Source of the DNA: Pseudomonas sp. GM21
GTDB lineage: Bacteria; Pseudomonadota; Gammaproteobacteria; Pseudomonadales; Pseudomonadaceae
Length of the DNA: 55,062 nt
Assembly (NCBI RefSeq): GCF_000282215.1
Contig: NZ_AKJS01000113.1
Coordinates: 1 to 55,062 of the forward strand
Direction of reading: 5' to 3'
How positions within the stretch are numbered: the first letter of the stretch is position 1; each line of letters begins with the position of its first letter. The notes under the pieces were generated by a model that was given only the letters and a program-made list of their open reading frames with translations, was not told where the DNA came from and did not search any database. Below are positions 28,638 to 35,788 of this stretch, one piece after another. The translations under genes and the position numbers were made by a program.

Positions 28638-30089
28638 TCAGTCAGCGCTGGAAACTTCCTTGGGAAGACGCTGATCAATGACCTGATACAGCGCACTGCT
28701 CTCAGGCCAGTTGCGCATAAACCGCGCCCGATCCCGCGCATACGCCGGGGCAAAGCTGCTCACTGAGCCGTGCTGACACATTGAATCCAGATCAATCAGC
28801 GCCCAGCGATCATCCTGCCAAAACAGGTTGTGCCCCTTGAAGTCACCATGGCTGATGCGCTCGCCAATCAACTCGGCAAACAAATGATCCAGCGCCAGCA
28901 GCTCCGCCTCAGGGGCTTCACCGCTTTCAACGTAAGGCGCGAAACGTTCGATGATGTCCGGCCCCGGCAAATACTCGGTCACCAGATACGCCCGACTGCG
29001 CAGCCAGAGAAACCGCTTTTCCAGCAACGCCAACGGCTTGGGCGTGGCAATGCCGAGGAACGCCAGGCGATTGCCTTCGTGCCACGAGTGCCAGGCACGG
29101 CTCGGGCGCCAGAATCGCTTGAGCCAATGCGCAAATCCCTTGATGTTGTAGCGTTTGATCACCAGCGTCCGACCGTCAACCTCGACTTTTCCCACACTCG
29201 CCGCGCCCCCCGTCTTGTACAGATGGCCTTGATCGAGCAACGCGTCGGCCTGCTCAAGCACCGGCAGCATCGCAGCCTCTTCCTCGCGACGAATCGCGCG
29301 CAAGGCAAATGCGCCGCGCCGGACGCTGAACAGCGTGCATTCACGGCCGACTTTGACCAGGAAGTCCTTCAAGCGCCAGGCGCGAACTTTGTCGATCTGC
29401 TTCTGCAAGGCTTCCATCGGCAGGGCGTGCTCGCCGTTACTCAACAAGTAATACACCAGCAATTCTTCGATGAACGGTTCCAGCGTCTTGGGCAGCTGCG
29501 CAAAAAACACGCCGAGGTTTTCCAGGACTTTGTTGCGTGACAGCGCCTGCCCCGGTGTTTCAGCACAGACGCCGCCGCCATCGATCAGGTACAACCGCCC
29601 GCGCTGACGCAAGAGGTTGTCCAGATGCAGGTCTTCCTGCCAGAGGCCCTTGCGATGCATTTGGCCGATTGCACCCAACGCCTCAGCCAGCACGGCGCCT
29701 TGCATATCCGCCAGCACCGGCAGGTGTTCCACTTTTTTCCAGGTATCCCCCAGGCTCTCGGCATCTTCGAGGAAGTCGAACAACAGCCAGCCGCCCTCGC
29801 CTTCCTTGAGGCCATCGGCGAGCAATTGCGGCGTGGTCAGGCCTTGATCGGCGAGCAAGCGCACGCCGTTCAGTTCACGCTGAAAATGCCGCGCTGCCTT
29901 GCTGCCCACCAACAATTTGGCCAACACCGGCCGGCCGCGCCAGACCCCTGCGCCAACGTACCGTTGTCCCGGCAAGACCCGCAGCAAGCTCAGCAGCTGC
30001 AATTCGGCGGGACCGGCGGCATCGGCCAGCGAAATGTTCATCGGCAAGCTCGGGCTGCGGCCGGCGTCTTTCAGTTCGGACAGGCGCAT
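28638..30089 (-). CDS. LPS kinase-like protein with two kinase domains
   Basis: A 483-aa protein with two consecutive kinase-like modules of the InaA/WaaP type. Module 1 (about 40-240): Lys58, then EDLHLDNLL with Asp153 and Asn158, then LIDGGG with Asp170. Module 2 (about 290-470): Lys312, HGDFKGHNLF with Asp416 and Asn421, and LIDLDS with Asp433. Both retain the residues expected for catalysis. The start is the ATG at 30089, with GGAGAAG upstream and a one-base overlap with the wapQ stop. In PAO1 the equivalent gene is PA5006. It ends the waaF-waaC-waaG-waaP-wapP-wapQ operon. Its sugar substrate is unknown. Confidence 0.85.
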   Translation of the reverse strand: MRLSELKDAGRSPSLPMNISLADAAGPAELQLLSLLRVLPGQRYVGAGVWRGRPVLAKLLVGSKAARHFQRELNGVRLLADQGLTTPQLLADGLKEGEGGWLLFDFLEDAESLGDTWKKVEHLPVLADMQGAVLAEALGAIGQMHRKGLWQEDLHLDNLLRQRGRLYLIDGGGVCAETPGQALSRNKVLENLGVFFAQLPKTLEPFIEELLVYYLLSNGEHALPMEALQKQIDKVRAWRLKDFLVKVGRECTLFSVRRGAFALRAIRREEEAAMLPVLEQADALLDQGHLYKTGGAASVGKVEVDGRTLVIKRYNIKGFAHWLKRFWRPSRAWHSWHEGNRLAFLGIATPKPLALLEKRFLWLRSRAYLVTEYLPGPDIIERFAPYVESGEAPEAELLALDHLFAELIGERISHGDFKGHNLFWQDDRWALIDLDSMCQHGSVSSFAPAYARDRARFMRNWPESSALYQVIDQRLPKEVSSAD

Positions 30090-30841
30090 CAGCGCTTCTC
30101 CTTGTGGCTGCGACGCGCGGTCAGTCGCGAAACCCAACTGTCCACGAGCGAACTGTTCTGAGACTGATCGACATAGGCCGCCAACATCTCGCGCAACTGC
30201 GCTTCGGTCCACTGCGGCGCGCGGCGCAGCAACGGTTCCAGGTCCTTGACCCGGTCACGCTGACCGAACAGCAGCGGCCGGGTCTTTTCCAGGTCAATCA
30301 ACTGAGCCTGAAAACCGTCGCCCTTGGCTTGCAGAAAAATATGTTTGGGATAGAAGCAGCCATGCACCTGACGCACGCTATGCAGCCGTCGCGCCAAAAC
30401 ACCACAGGCTTTGAGAATGGCCGCGTGTTGCGCCTCGCTCAGGCTCGACCAGCGCTGTAACAGCGAATCGAGATCATCCCATCCGTCTAGTGCGCGGGTC
30501 AGCAGCACTGCGCGGACTTCACCGTTGACTTTGCGCTCACCAAAAAACACCGCTTGCAGCGCTGGTATGCCCAGCTTTTGATAACGGCTGATGTTGCGAA
30601 ACTCACGGGCAAAACTCGGCTCGCCGAAGGGCGCGTGAAAGGTGCGCGTCAGGTAGTTGCTCTGGCGCTTGAGGTAAAAACCACGACCTTCCAGATCCAG
30701 TCGAAACACGCTGCTCCAGCCACCGCTGACGGTGTTGGGCTCATCCACGGCGTCGAGCTGTTTGGCCCAGAGCGCATCGAACGTGCCGAGGCCATGGCGC
30801 TCAAGCAGCGCACGGTCTTCAGCGGCCAGAAAATCAGTCAT
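30089..30841 (-). CDS. wapQ: InaA-family LPS kinase, WapQ-like
   Basis: A 250-aa member of the InaA/WaaP kinase family. It shows FYLKRQSNYLTRT (ATP-site Lys), HGCFYPKHIFL (catalytic loop; the usual Asp of HxD is replaced by Cys, giving HGCFYPKH) and LIDLEKTRP (metal-binding Asp). The catalytic-loop pattern is shared with WaaP's HRDCYICHF only in part, so activity cannot be assumed. The start codon overlaps the preceding wapP by 4 bp and its stop overlaps the tandem kinase gene. Confidence 0.85.
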   Translation of the reverse strand: MTDFLAAEDRALLERHGLGTFDALWAKQLDAVDEPNTVSGGWSSVFRLDLEGRGFYLKRQSNYLTRTFHAPFGEPSFAREFRNISRYQKLGIPALQAVFFGERKVNGEVRAVLLTRALDGWDDLDSLLQRWSSLSEAQHAAILKACGVLARRLHSVRQVHGCFYPKHIFLQAKGDGFQAQLIDLEKTRPLLFGQRDRVKDLEPLLRRAPQWTEAQLREMLAAYVDQSQNSSLVDSWVSRLTARRSHKEKR

Positions 30842-31572
30842 TCGCGCCCCTCGAAAAATCTCACCACGTGCCGGATCCGTTTCTTGTCGGCGGCATTGAG
30901 CCGGTCACGCTGACGATATTGCAGATAAAAGCGCAGGCGCTGGGTGGCCGACAGGTGGTATTTGGCCACTTTGTCGAGGCAGGCCAGGTCTTTGGTGATC
31001 CGGTATTTAAGCCAGAAGCCGCGCCAGAAATCACCATTGGGGCAATCGATCAGGAACAACCGGGCTTGATCGTCGATCAGCAGATTGCGCCACTTCAAAT
31101 CGTTATGCGTGAAACGATGGTCGTGCATGGTCCGGGTATAAGCGGCCAACTGCCGGCTGACCGTGTCGACCCAGGCGCGGTCCGACAATTTGGGATCGAA
31201 CCGCTCAGCAAGGGCCGACAGGTCTTCGGTGTTCGGCAGTTCGCGCGTGATCATCGCCCCACGATTGTAGGCCGCACCGCGCCGCTCCAGCCCCCAGGCC
31301 ACCACTTCGGCGGTGGGAATGCCCCACTTGGCGAAGCGTTTGAGGTTCTGCCATTCGGCCTTCACCCGGGGTTTGCCCAGGTAACGGCGCAGGCCTTTGC
31401 CGGCACCGGTGTAGCGTTTGACGTAGTAATTGACGCCGTTACGATTGACGCGGATGACCTCGGACAACAGGTCACGGGTCAGCCGCTCGCCCTGCAGCGC
31501 GAACACCGCTTCAAGGCTACCGAAATCTTCTGCCAGATCGCTATACGCGGGCTCCAGTTTCCAACCCGCCAT
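30838..31572 (-). CDS. wapP: InaA-family LPS core kinase, WapP-like
   Basis: A 244-aa kinase-like protein: YYVKRYTGAGKGL (ATP-site Lys), THNDLKWRNLLI (Asp in the catalytic loop with Asn) and FLIDCPNGD (DFG-like Asp). It is one of the tightly packed genes; its ATG at 31572 is the last base of the waaP frame, and its end overlaps wapQ by four bases. Proposed to phosphorylate heptose in the inner core, by comparison with PAO1. Confidence 0.88.
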   Translation of the reverse strand: MAGWKLEPAYSDLAEDFGSLEAVFALQGERLTRDLLSEVIRVNRNGVNYYVKRYTGAGKGLRRYLGKPRVKAEWQNLKRFAKWGIPTAEVVAWGLERRGAAYNRGAMITRELPNTEDLSALAERFDPKLSDRAWVDTVSRQLAAYTRTMHDHRFTHNDLKWRNLLIDDQARLFLIDCPNGDFWRGFWLKYRITKDLACLDKVAKYHLSATQRLRFYLQYRQRDRLNAADKKRIRHVVRFFEGRE

Positions 31573-32378
31573 CAGAGCGCATCCCCATATCGCTGTTTAC
31601 GGTCATAAAGTTTATTGGCCTTGCCTTCAAGCCAGGCGAGCAGCGACGCTTCTTCGCCCAGAATCTGGCGTAGCGGCTGCTGGAAGTAACCCTTGAGGAA
31701 GCGCAATTTATCGCGCCGGGTCAGGCCGATGTCCAGGGCCGAAAAGTACAGTGCCGCCAGATCTTTGTTGCGCCAACGCCGAGTGATCGCCGGGCGGGTC
31801 TGGGCACGGTGCAAGTCGATCACCGAGAGTTTGAAATCATCGGCGGTCACCGGTTTGTCGGTGTGCAGCAGGAAATGGCAAATGTAGCAGTCGCGATGGT
31901 TGACCCCGGCGCGGTGCATCATGCCGGTCATGCGCGCGACTTCGGCAATCAGCGCCCGCTTGAGTTTAGGCTCGGGCGGGGTTTTGACCCAATCAATACT
32001 GAAGTCTTCGAGGCTGACGGTCGGTGCCAGTTCTTCGGTGACGATGAAAGAGTGCTGGTCCGCCGGATTGCTGCCCTTCTCGCCGTAAGCGACGGCGGTC
32101 ATGGTCGGCACGCCGACTTCTTTCAGGCGCTGAATGGCTTTCCATTCCTGACCCGCGCCAAGAACCGGCAGCTTGGCCGTCAGCAGGTTTTTGAAGATCT
32201 CGCCCCAGCCGATGCCACGGTGAATCTTCACGAAAAAACCATTGCCGTTCACTTCAGTGCGCAAGGTCCGGCGCGCTTCCAGTTCACGGTAAACCTCGCC
32301 TTCGAGACCTTCGACTTCGGTGAACGCATCGCGTCCGGCCCAAAGGCTCTTGAACGGTTCAGCCAGCATCAACTTCAT
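31572..32378 (-). CDS. waaP: LPS heptose kinase WaaP
   Basis: A 268-aa kinase that phosphorylates heptose I of the LPS inner core; in P. aeruginosa this activity is essential for outer-membrane integrity. The catalytic-loop motif HRDCYICHFLLH and the downstream SVIDLHRAQTR match the family. An N-terminal GNGFFVKIHRGIGW carries the ATP-site lysine. The gene is bracketed by waaG and wapP with single-base overlaps. It is well conserved and probably essential. Confidence 0.94.
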   Translation of the reverse strand: MKLMLAEPFKSLWAGRDAFTEVEGLEGEVYRELEARRTLRTEVNGNGFFVKIHRGIGWGEIFKNLLTAKLPVLGAGQEWKAIQRLKEVGVPTMTAVAYGEKGSNPADQHSFIVTEELAPTVSLEDFSIDWVKTPPEPKLKRALIAEVARMTGMMHRAGVNHRDCYICHFLLHTDKPVTADDFKLSVIDLHRAQTRPAITRRWRNKDLAALYFSALDIGLTRRDKLRFLKGYFQQPLRQILGEEASLLAWLEGKANKLYDRKQRYGDAL

Positions 32379-33499
32379 TAAGCGTGCTCCGCCAGAATCA
32401 CATCGGCCGCGTGCTGCGGCATGCTGTAGAGATCGGCCGTCTCGGCGAAGGCCAGACCGTTGCGGCTCCAGGCCGCCCGTGCTTGAGCGTCGTTCAACAT
32501 GCCGGTCAGGTACTGGGTCAGTTGTGCCTGATCAAACGGTTCGTCCAACACCAGCCCGGCATCCGCCTCGGCGATGTAGTGGGCATAACCACACACTGCG
32601 CTGACCAGCACCGGCAGCCCGGCCACCAAGGCTTCGAGCAACACGGTCCCGGTGTTTTCGTTATACGCCGGGTGGATCAACAGATCGGCACCGAGCAGGA
32701 AACGCGGGATATCGCTGCGCCCCTTGAGGAACGTCACGTTGTCGCCGAGCCCCAAGGCGGCGCTCTGCATCTGGAATAATTTGGGGTCATCCTGGCCAAT
32801 TACAAACAACCGGGTACGTTTCTTCAGATCAGCGGGCAATGCGGCCAGCGCCTTGAGGCTGCGATCCACACCTTTGGTCTTGAACCCGGAGCCGATTTGC
32901 ACCAGCAGCAACTCATCGTCCTTGAGGTTGAATTCGCCCCGGAATCCGGCACGAATCTCGGCGGCATTGGCCGGCGCGCGACGGTCCTGGGAGATGCCTG
33001 GTGGCAGCAGATGAAAACGCTCCAGCGGCGTGTCGTAATGCTTGATGAACAACGGCTGCTGCACTTCGGAAATCATCAACACTTCGGTCTTGGCGTCCTT
33101 GGCGAACACCGCGCGCTCGTATTCGGCGAAGTGCCGGTAGCGGCCCCAACGGCGATACAGCGAATGACGCAGGTTTTGCGCCTTGTCTTCGAAGCAGCCG
33201 TCGGCGGCGTAGTAAACGTCCAGGCCCGGCATCTTGTTGAAACCGATCAGGCGATCCACGGGCCGCTTGGCCAGATCAGCCTCCATCCATTCGCTGAGCT
33301 TTTCATTGCGCCGATGATTGAAGAACGCCTTGACCGGCGCCACCAGCACTTCGAAACCCGGCGGAACGTCGCCTTCCCAGATCAGCGTGTAGACGCGAAT
33401 TTGATGGCCGCGCTGCTGACACTCCAGGGCGATGCGCATGAAGTCGCGCTGCAAGCCCCCGAATGGAAAATATTTGTACAAGACGAATGCCAATTGCAT
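32378..33499 (-). CDS. waaG: UDP-glucose:(heptosyl) LPS glucosyltransferase-type GT4 (WaaG)
   Basis: A 373-aa GT-B glycosyltransferase adding the first hexose (GalN/Glc in Pseudomonas) to heptose II. The N-terminal YKYFPFGGLQRDFMRIAL resembles the WaaG start, with VQIGSGFKTKGVDRSLKALA and the YNENTGTVLLEALVAGLPVL (E-x7-E) motif in the C-terminal half. It starts at the ATG at 33499, coinciding with the end of waaC. A member of the core operon. Confidence 0.93.
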   Translation of the reverse strand: MQLAFVLYKYFPFGGLQRDFMRIALECQQRGHQIRVYTLIWEGDVPPGFEVLVAPVKAFFNHRRNEKLSEWMEADLAKRPVDRLIGFNKMPGLDVYYAADGCFEDKAQNLRHSLYRRWGRYRHFAEYERAVFAKDAKTEVLMISEVQQPLFIKHYDTPLERFHLLPPGISQDRRAPANAAEIRAGFRGEFNLKDDELLLVQIGSGFKTKGVDRSLKALAALPADLKKRTRLFVIGQDDPKLFQMQSAALGLGDNVTFLKGRSDIPRFLLGADLLIHPAYNENTGTVLLEALVAGLPVLVSAVCGYAHYIAEADAGLVLDEPFDQAQLTQYLTGMLNDAQARAAWSRNGLAFAETADLYSMPQHAADVILAEHA

Positions 33500-34560
33500 C
33501 AGCGCAGCTCCTCAGCCAGTAACAACGTGCTCAGTCGGGTCGCGACACGCTCGGGATTCAGGCGCGTGAAGCACAGAGGCCACTCGCGTTTCAGGTCGAA
33601 CTGACGGGCATCCTGTTCCGTCGGTTGATAGGTACATTTTTTTTGCAGGCACGGTGCGCAGGGGAAGTCGCTGGCGATGTGAATCTGCGCTTTACCATAG
33701 GCGCCGGTCAGGCCCGGATTGGTCGGCCCGAACAGCGACAAGGTCGGGACGTCGAGCGCGGCGGCCAGATGACCGAGGCCCGTGTCTACGGCCACGCAAG
33801 CCTGTGCGCCGGCCAGCACCTTGCCGACACCGGCCAGGTTCAGCTTGGGCAGTACTTCGACATGGCGGAACCCGGCGGCGATACGCTCGGCCCGGGCTTT
33901 CTCGACTGGATTGCCCCACGGCAGTTTCACGGCAACGCCCAGATAACCGACACGCTCGGCCAGCTCACGCCAGTAAGCTTCCGGCCAGTGCTTGGTGTCC
34001 CAGGTGGTGCCATGCAGAAACAGCACGTACGGATTCTTGCGCGGCAATTCCACCAGGCGCTCGACGTTCAGGCCGTAGTCACCCAGGCCTTTGGGCAAGT
34101 CGTAGCCCAAGGCCAGGGCGAACAATTGACGCACCCGTTCCACTGCGTGCTGTCCACGGCCCACCGCCAGGCGACGAGAGTAGAAGTGTGCAGCCATCGG
34201 CTCGCGCGCCGAATCCTTGTCCAGTCCGGCGACTGGTGCCTTGACGTAACGCGTCAGCCAGGCACTTTTCAGCAGGCCTTGGGCGTCGATCACCAGATCA
34301 TACTTTTCCGCACGAACGCTTTGCTTGAAGCGCTGCCACTCACCACTCTTGATGGTTTGCCAGAGGTTCTTGCGCCAGCGACGGATCGCCACCGGGATTA
34401 CCTTGTCCACGGCCGGGTGCCAGGTCGGGATCTCGGCAAAGCCTTCTTCCACCACCCAGTCGAACTTGATGCCAGGAATCGCCCGCGCGGCGTCGGTCAG
34501 TGCCGGCAGCGCGTGAATCACGTCGCCCAGCGAGGAAGTCTTGATCAGCAGAACCCGCAA
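33499..34560 (-). CDS. waaC: ADP-heptose:LPS heptosyltransferase I
   Basis: A 353-aa GT9 enzyme transferring L-glycero-D-manno-heptose from ADP-heptose to Kdo. It begins MRVLLIKTSSLGDVIHALPAL (the Asp in LGDVIH is the catalytic base) and includes DAQGLLKSAWLTRYVKAPVAGLD and VDTGLGHLAAALDVPTLSLFGPTNPG, both typical. Its stop overlaps the waaG start by one base, and it lies 1 bp after waaF. Confidence 0.95.
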   Translation of the reverse strand: MRVLLIKTSSLGDVIHALPALTDAARAIPGIKFDWVVEEGFAEIPTWHPAVDKVIPVAIRRWRKNLWQTIKSGEWQRFKQSVRAEKYDLVIDAQGLLKSAWLTRYVKAPVAGLDKDSAREPMAAHFYSRRLAVGRGQHAVERVRQLFALALGYDLPKGLGDYGLNVERLVELPRKNPYVLFLHGTTWDTKHWPEAYWRELAERVGYLGVAVKLPWGNPVEKARAERIAAGFRHVEVLPKLNLAGVGKVLAGAQACVAVDTGLGHLAAALDVPTLSLFGPTNPGLTGAYGKAQIHIASDFPCAPCLQKKCTYQPTEQDARQFDLKREWPLCFTRLNPERVATRLSTLLLAEELR

Positions 34561-34561
34561 A

Positions 34562-35596
34562 CTATTTGACCTCGACCACAGTGCCCTGCAACCGCTGCAA
34601 GGCTTCGTTCACGGCTTGCGGCATGAGCTGGCGCAAGCAGTTGTAATGACCGAAACGGCACGTGCGATCGAAGCATGGGCTGCATTCGATGCCCAGGCGA
34701 ACCACTTCGACATGCTCGGCCAACGGCGGGGTGAAACCCGGCGACGTCGAGCCATAGATCGCCACCAACGGGCGGTTCAACGCGGCGGCGACGTGCATCA
34801 GGCCAGAGTCGTTGGACACCACCGCGTCGGCGCAGGACATCAGGTCAATGGCTTCGGCCAGCGAGGTGCCGCCGCTGAGGTTGACCGCCTCTTCCCGCAG
34901 ACCGGGAATCAGCCGCGCGCGGATGTCTTCGCCCACGGCGTGATCGTTTTTCGAACCGAACAACCAGACTTGCCAGCCTTCGCGAATCTTCGCCTCGGCG
35001 ACCTTGGCGTAATGCTCGGACGGCCAGCGCTTGGCCTCACCGAACTCCGCGCCGGGGCACAGCACCAACACCGGACGGTCGAGCGCCAGATCGAATTTAG
35101 CCAGCGTCGCTTCGCGGATGACCGGGTCGATCTGCAAGCTCGGCCGTGGATAAGGTGTCGGCAGTTCGGTGCCTGGTTCGTACGCCAGGGCCATGAACCG
35201 CTCGATCATCAGCGGATAACGTTCTTTGTCCAGCGTGCGCACGTCATTAAGCAGGCCGTAGCGGAATTCGCCACGCCAGCCGGTGCGTGTCGGGATACTG
35301 GCGAAGAACGGCACCAGCGCCGACTTCAGCGAATTGGGCAGCAAAATCGCCTGGTCGTACTGACCCGCAAGGGACTTGCCGATGCGCCGACGGGTCGCCA
35401 GCTCCAAGACACCGTGGCCGAGCGGAAAGCTCAAGGCCTGCCGGACTTCGGGCATGCGCTCCAGGATCGGCCGGCTCCACTCGGGGGCCAGGACGTCGAT
35501 TTCGCATTGCGGGTGGCGTTGCTTGAGACTCTGAAACAGAGTCTGCGCCATCACCATGTCACCGACCCAACTGGGCCCAACGATCAGAATTTTCAT
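34562..35596 (-). CDS. waaF: ADP-heptose:LPS heptosyltransferase II
   Basis: A 344-aa GT9 enzyme adding heptose II. It begins MKILIVGPSWVGDMVMAQTLFQSL, the usual WaaF N terminus (Asp as catalytic base), with ILLPNSLKSALVPFFAS and VSNDSGLMHVAAALNRPLVAIYGSTSPGFTPP. The start is the ATG at 35596 (GGAAG 5-7 nt upstream); codons upstream to 35626 are not used. It is the first gene of the inner-core operon running left to 28638. Upstream a 192-bp gap to glnE holds a REPIN. Confidence 0.95.
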   Translation of the reverse strand: MKILIVGPSWVGDMVMAQTLFQSLKQRHPQCEIDVLAPEWSRPILERMPEVRQALSFPLGHGVLELATRRRIGKSLAGQYDQAILLPNSLKSALVPFFASIPTRTGWRGEFRYGLLNDVRTLDKERYPLMIERFMALAYEPGTELPTPYPRPSLQIDPVIREATLAKFDLALDRPVLVLCPGAEFGEAKRWPSEHYAKVAEAKIREGWQVWLFGSKNDHAVGEDIRARLIPGLREEAVNLSGGTSLAEAIDLMSCADAVVSNDSGLMHVAAALNRPLVAIYGSTSPGFTPPLAEHVEVVRLGIECSPCFDRTCRFGHYNCLRQLMPQAVNEALQRLQGTVVEVK

Positions 35597-35669
35597 GTGG
35601 CTTCCAAAAACGAACCGGGGAGGCATACGCCTCCCCGCCTCGAGAATTCTACAATCACCGCAAATTTAA

Positions 35670-35759
35670 TGTGGGAGCGGGCTTGCCCGCGAATGGGCCA
35701 GAACCTCCAACATTGATGGTGACTGACACTACGCTATCGCGGGCAAGCCCGCTCCCACA
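35670..35759. repeat. REPIN: 23-bp perfect inverted repeat between waaF and glnE
   Basis: Arms 35670-35692 (TGTGGGAGCGGGCTTGCCCG + CGA) and 35737-35759 (its exact reverse complement) flank a 44-bp loop. This GTGGGAGCGGGCTTGCCCGC unit is a classic fluorescent-pseudomonad REP. It sits upstream of waaF and downstream of glnE. Confidence 0.9.
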
Positions 35760-35788
35760 GGGATATTCAGTGTTACAACTATCCTGTT

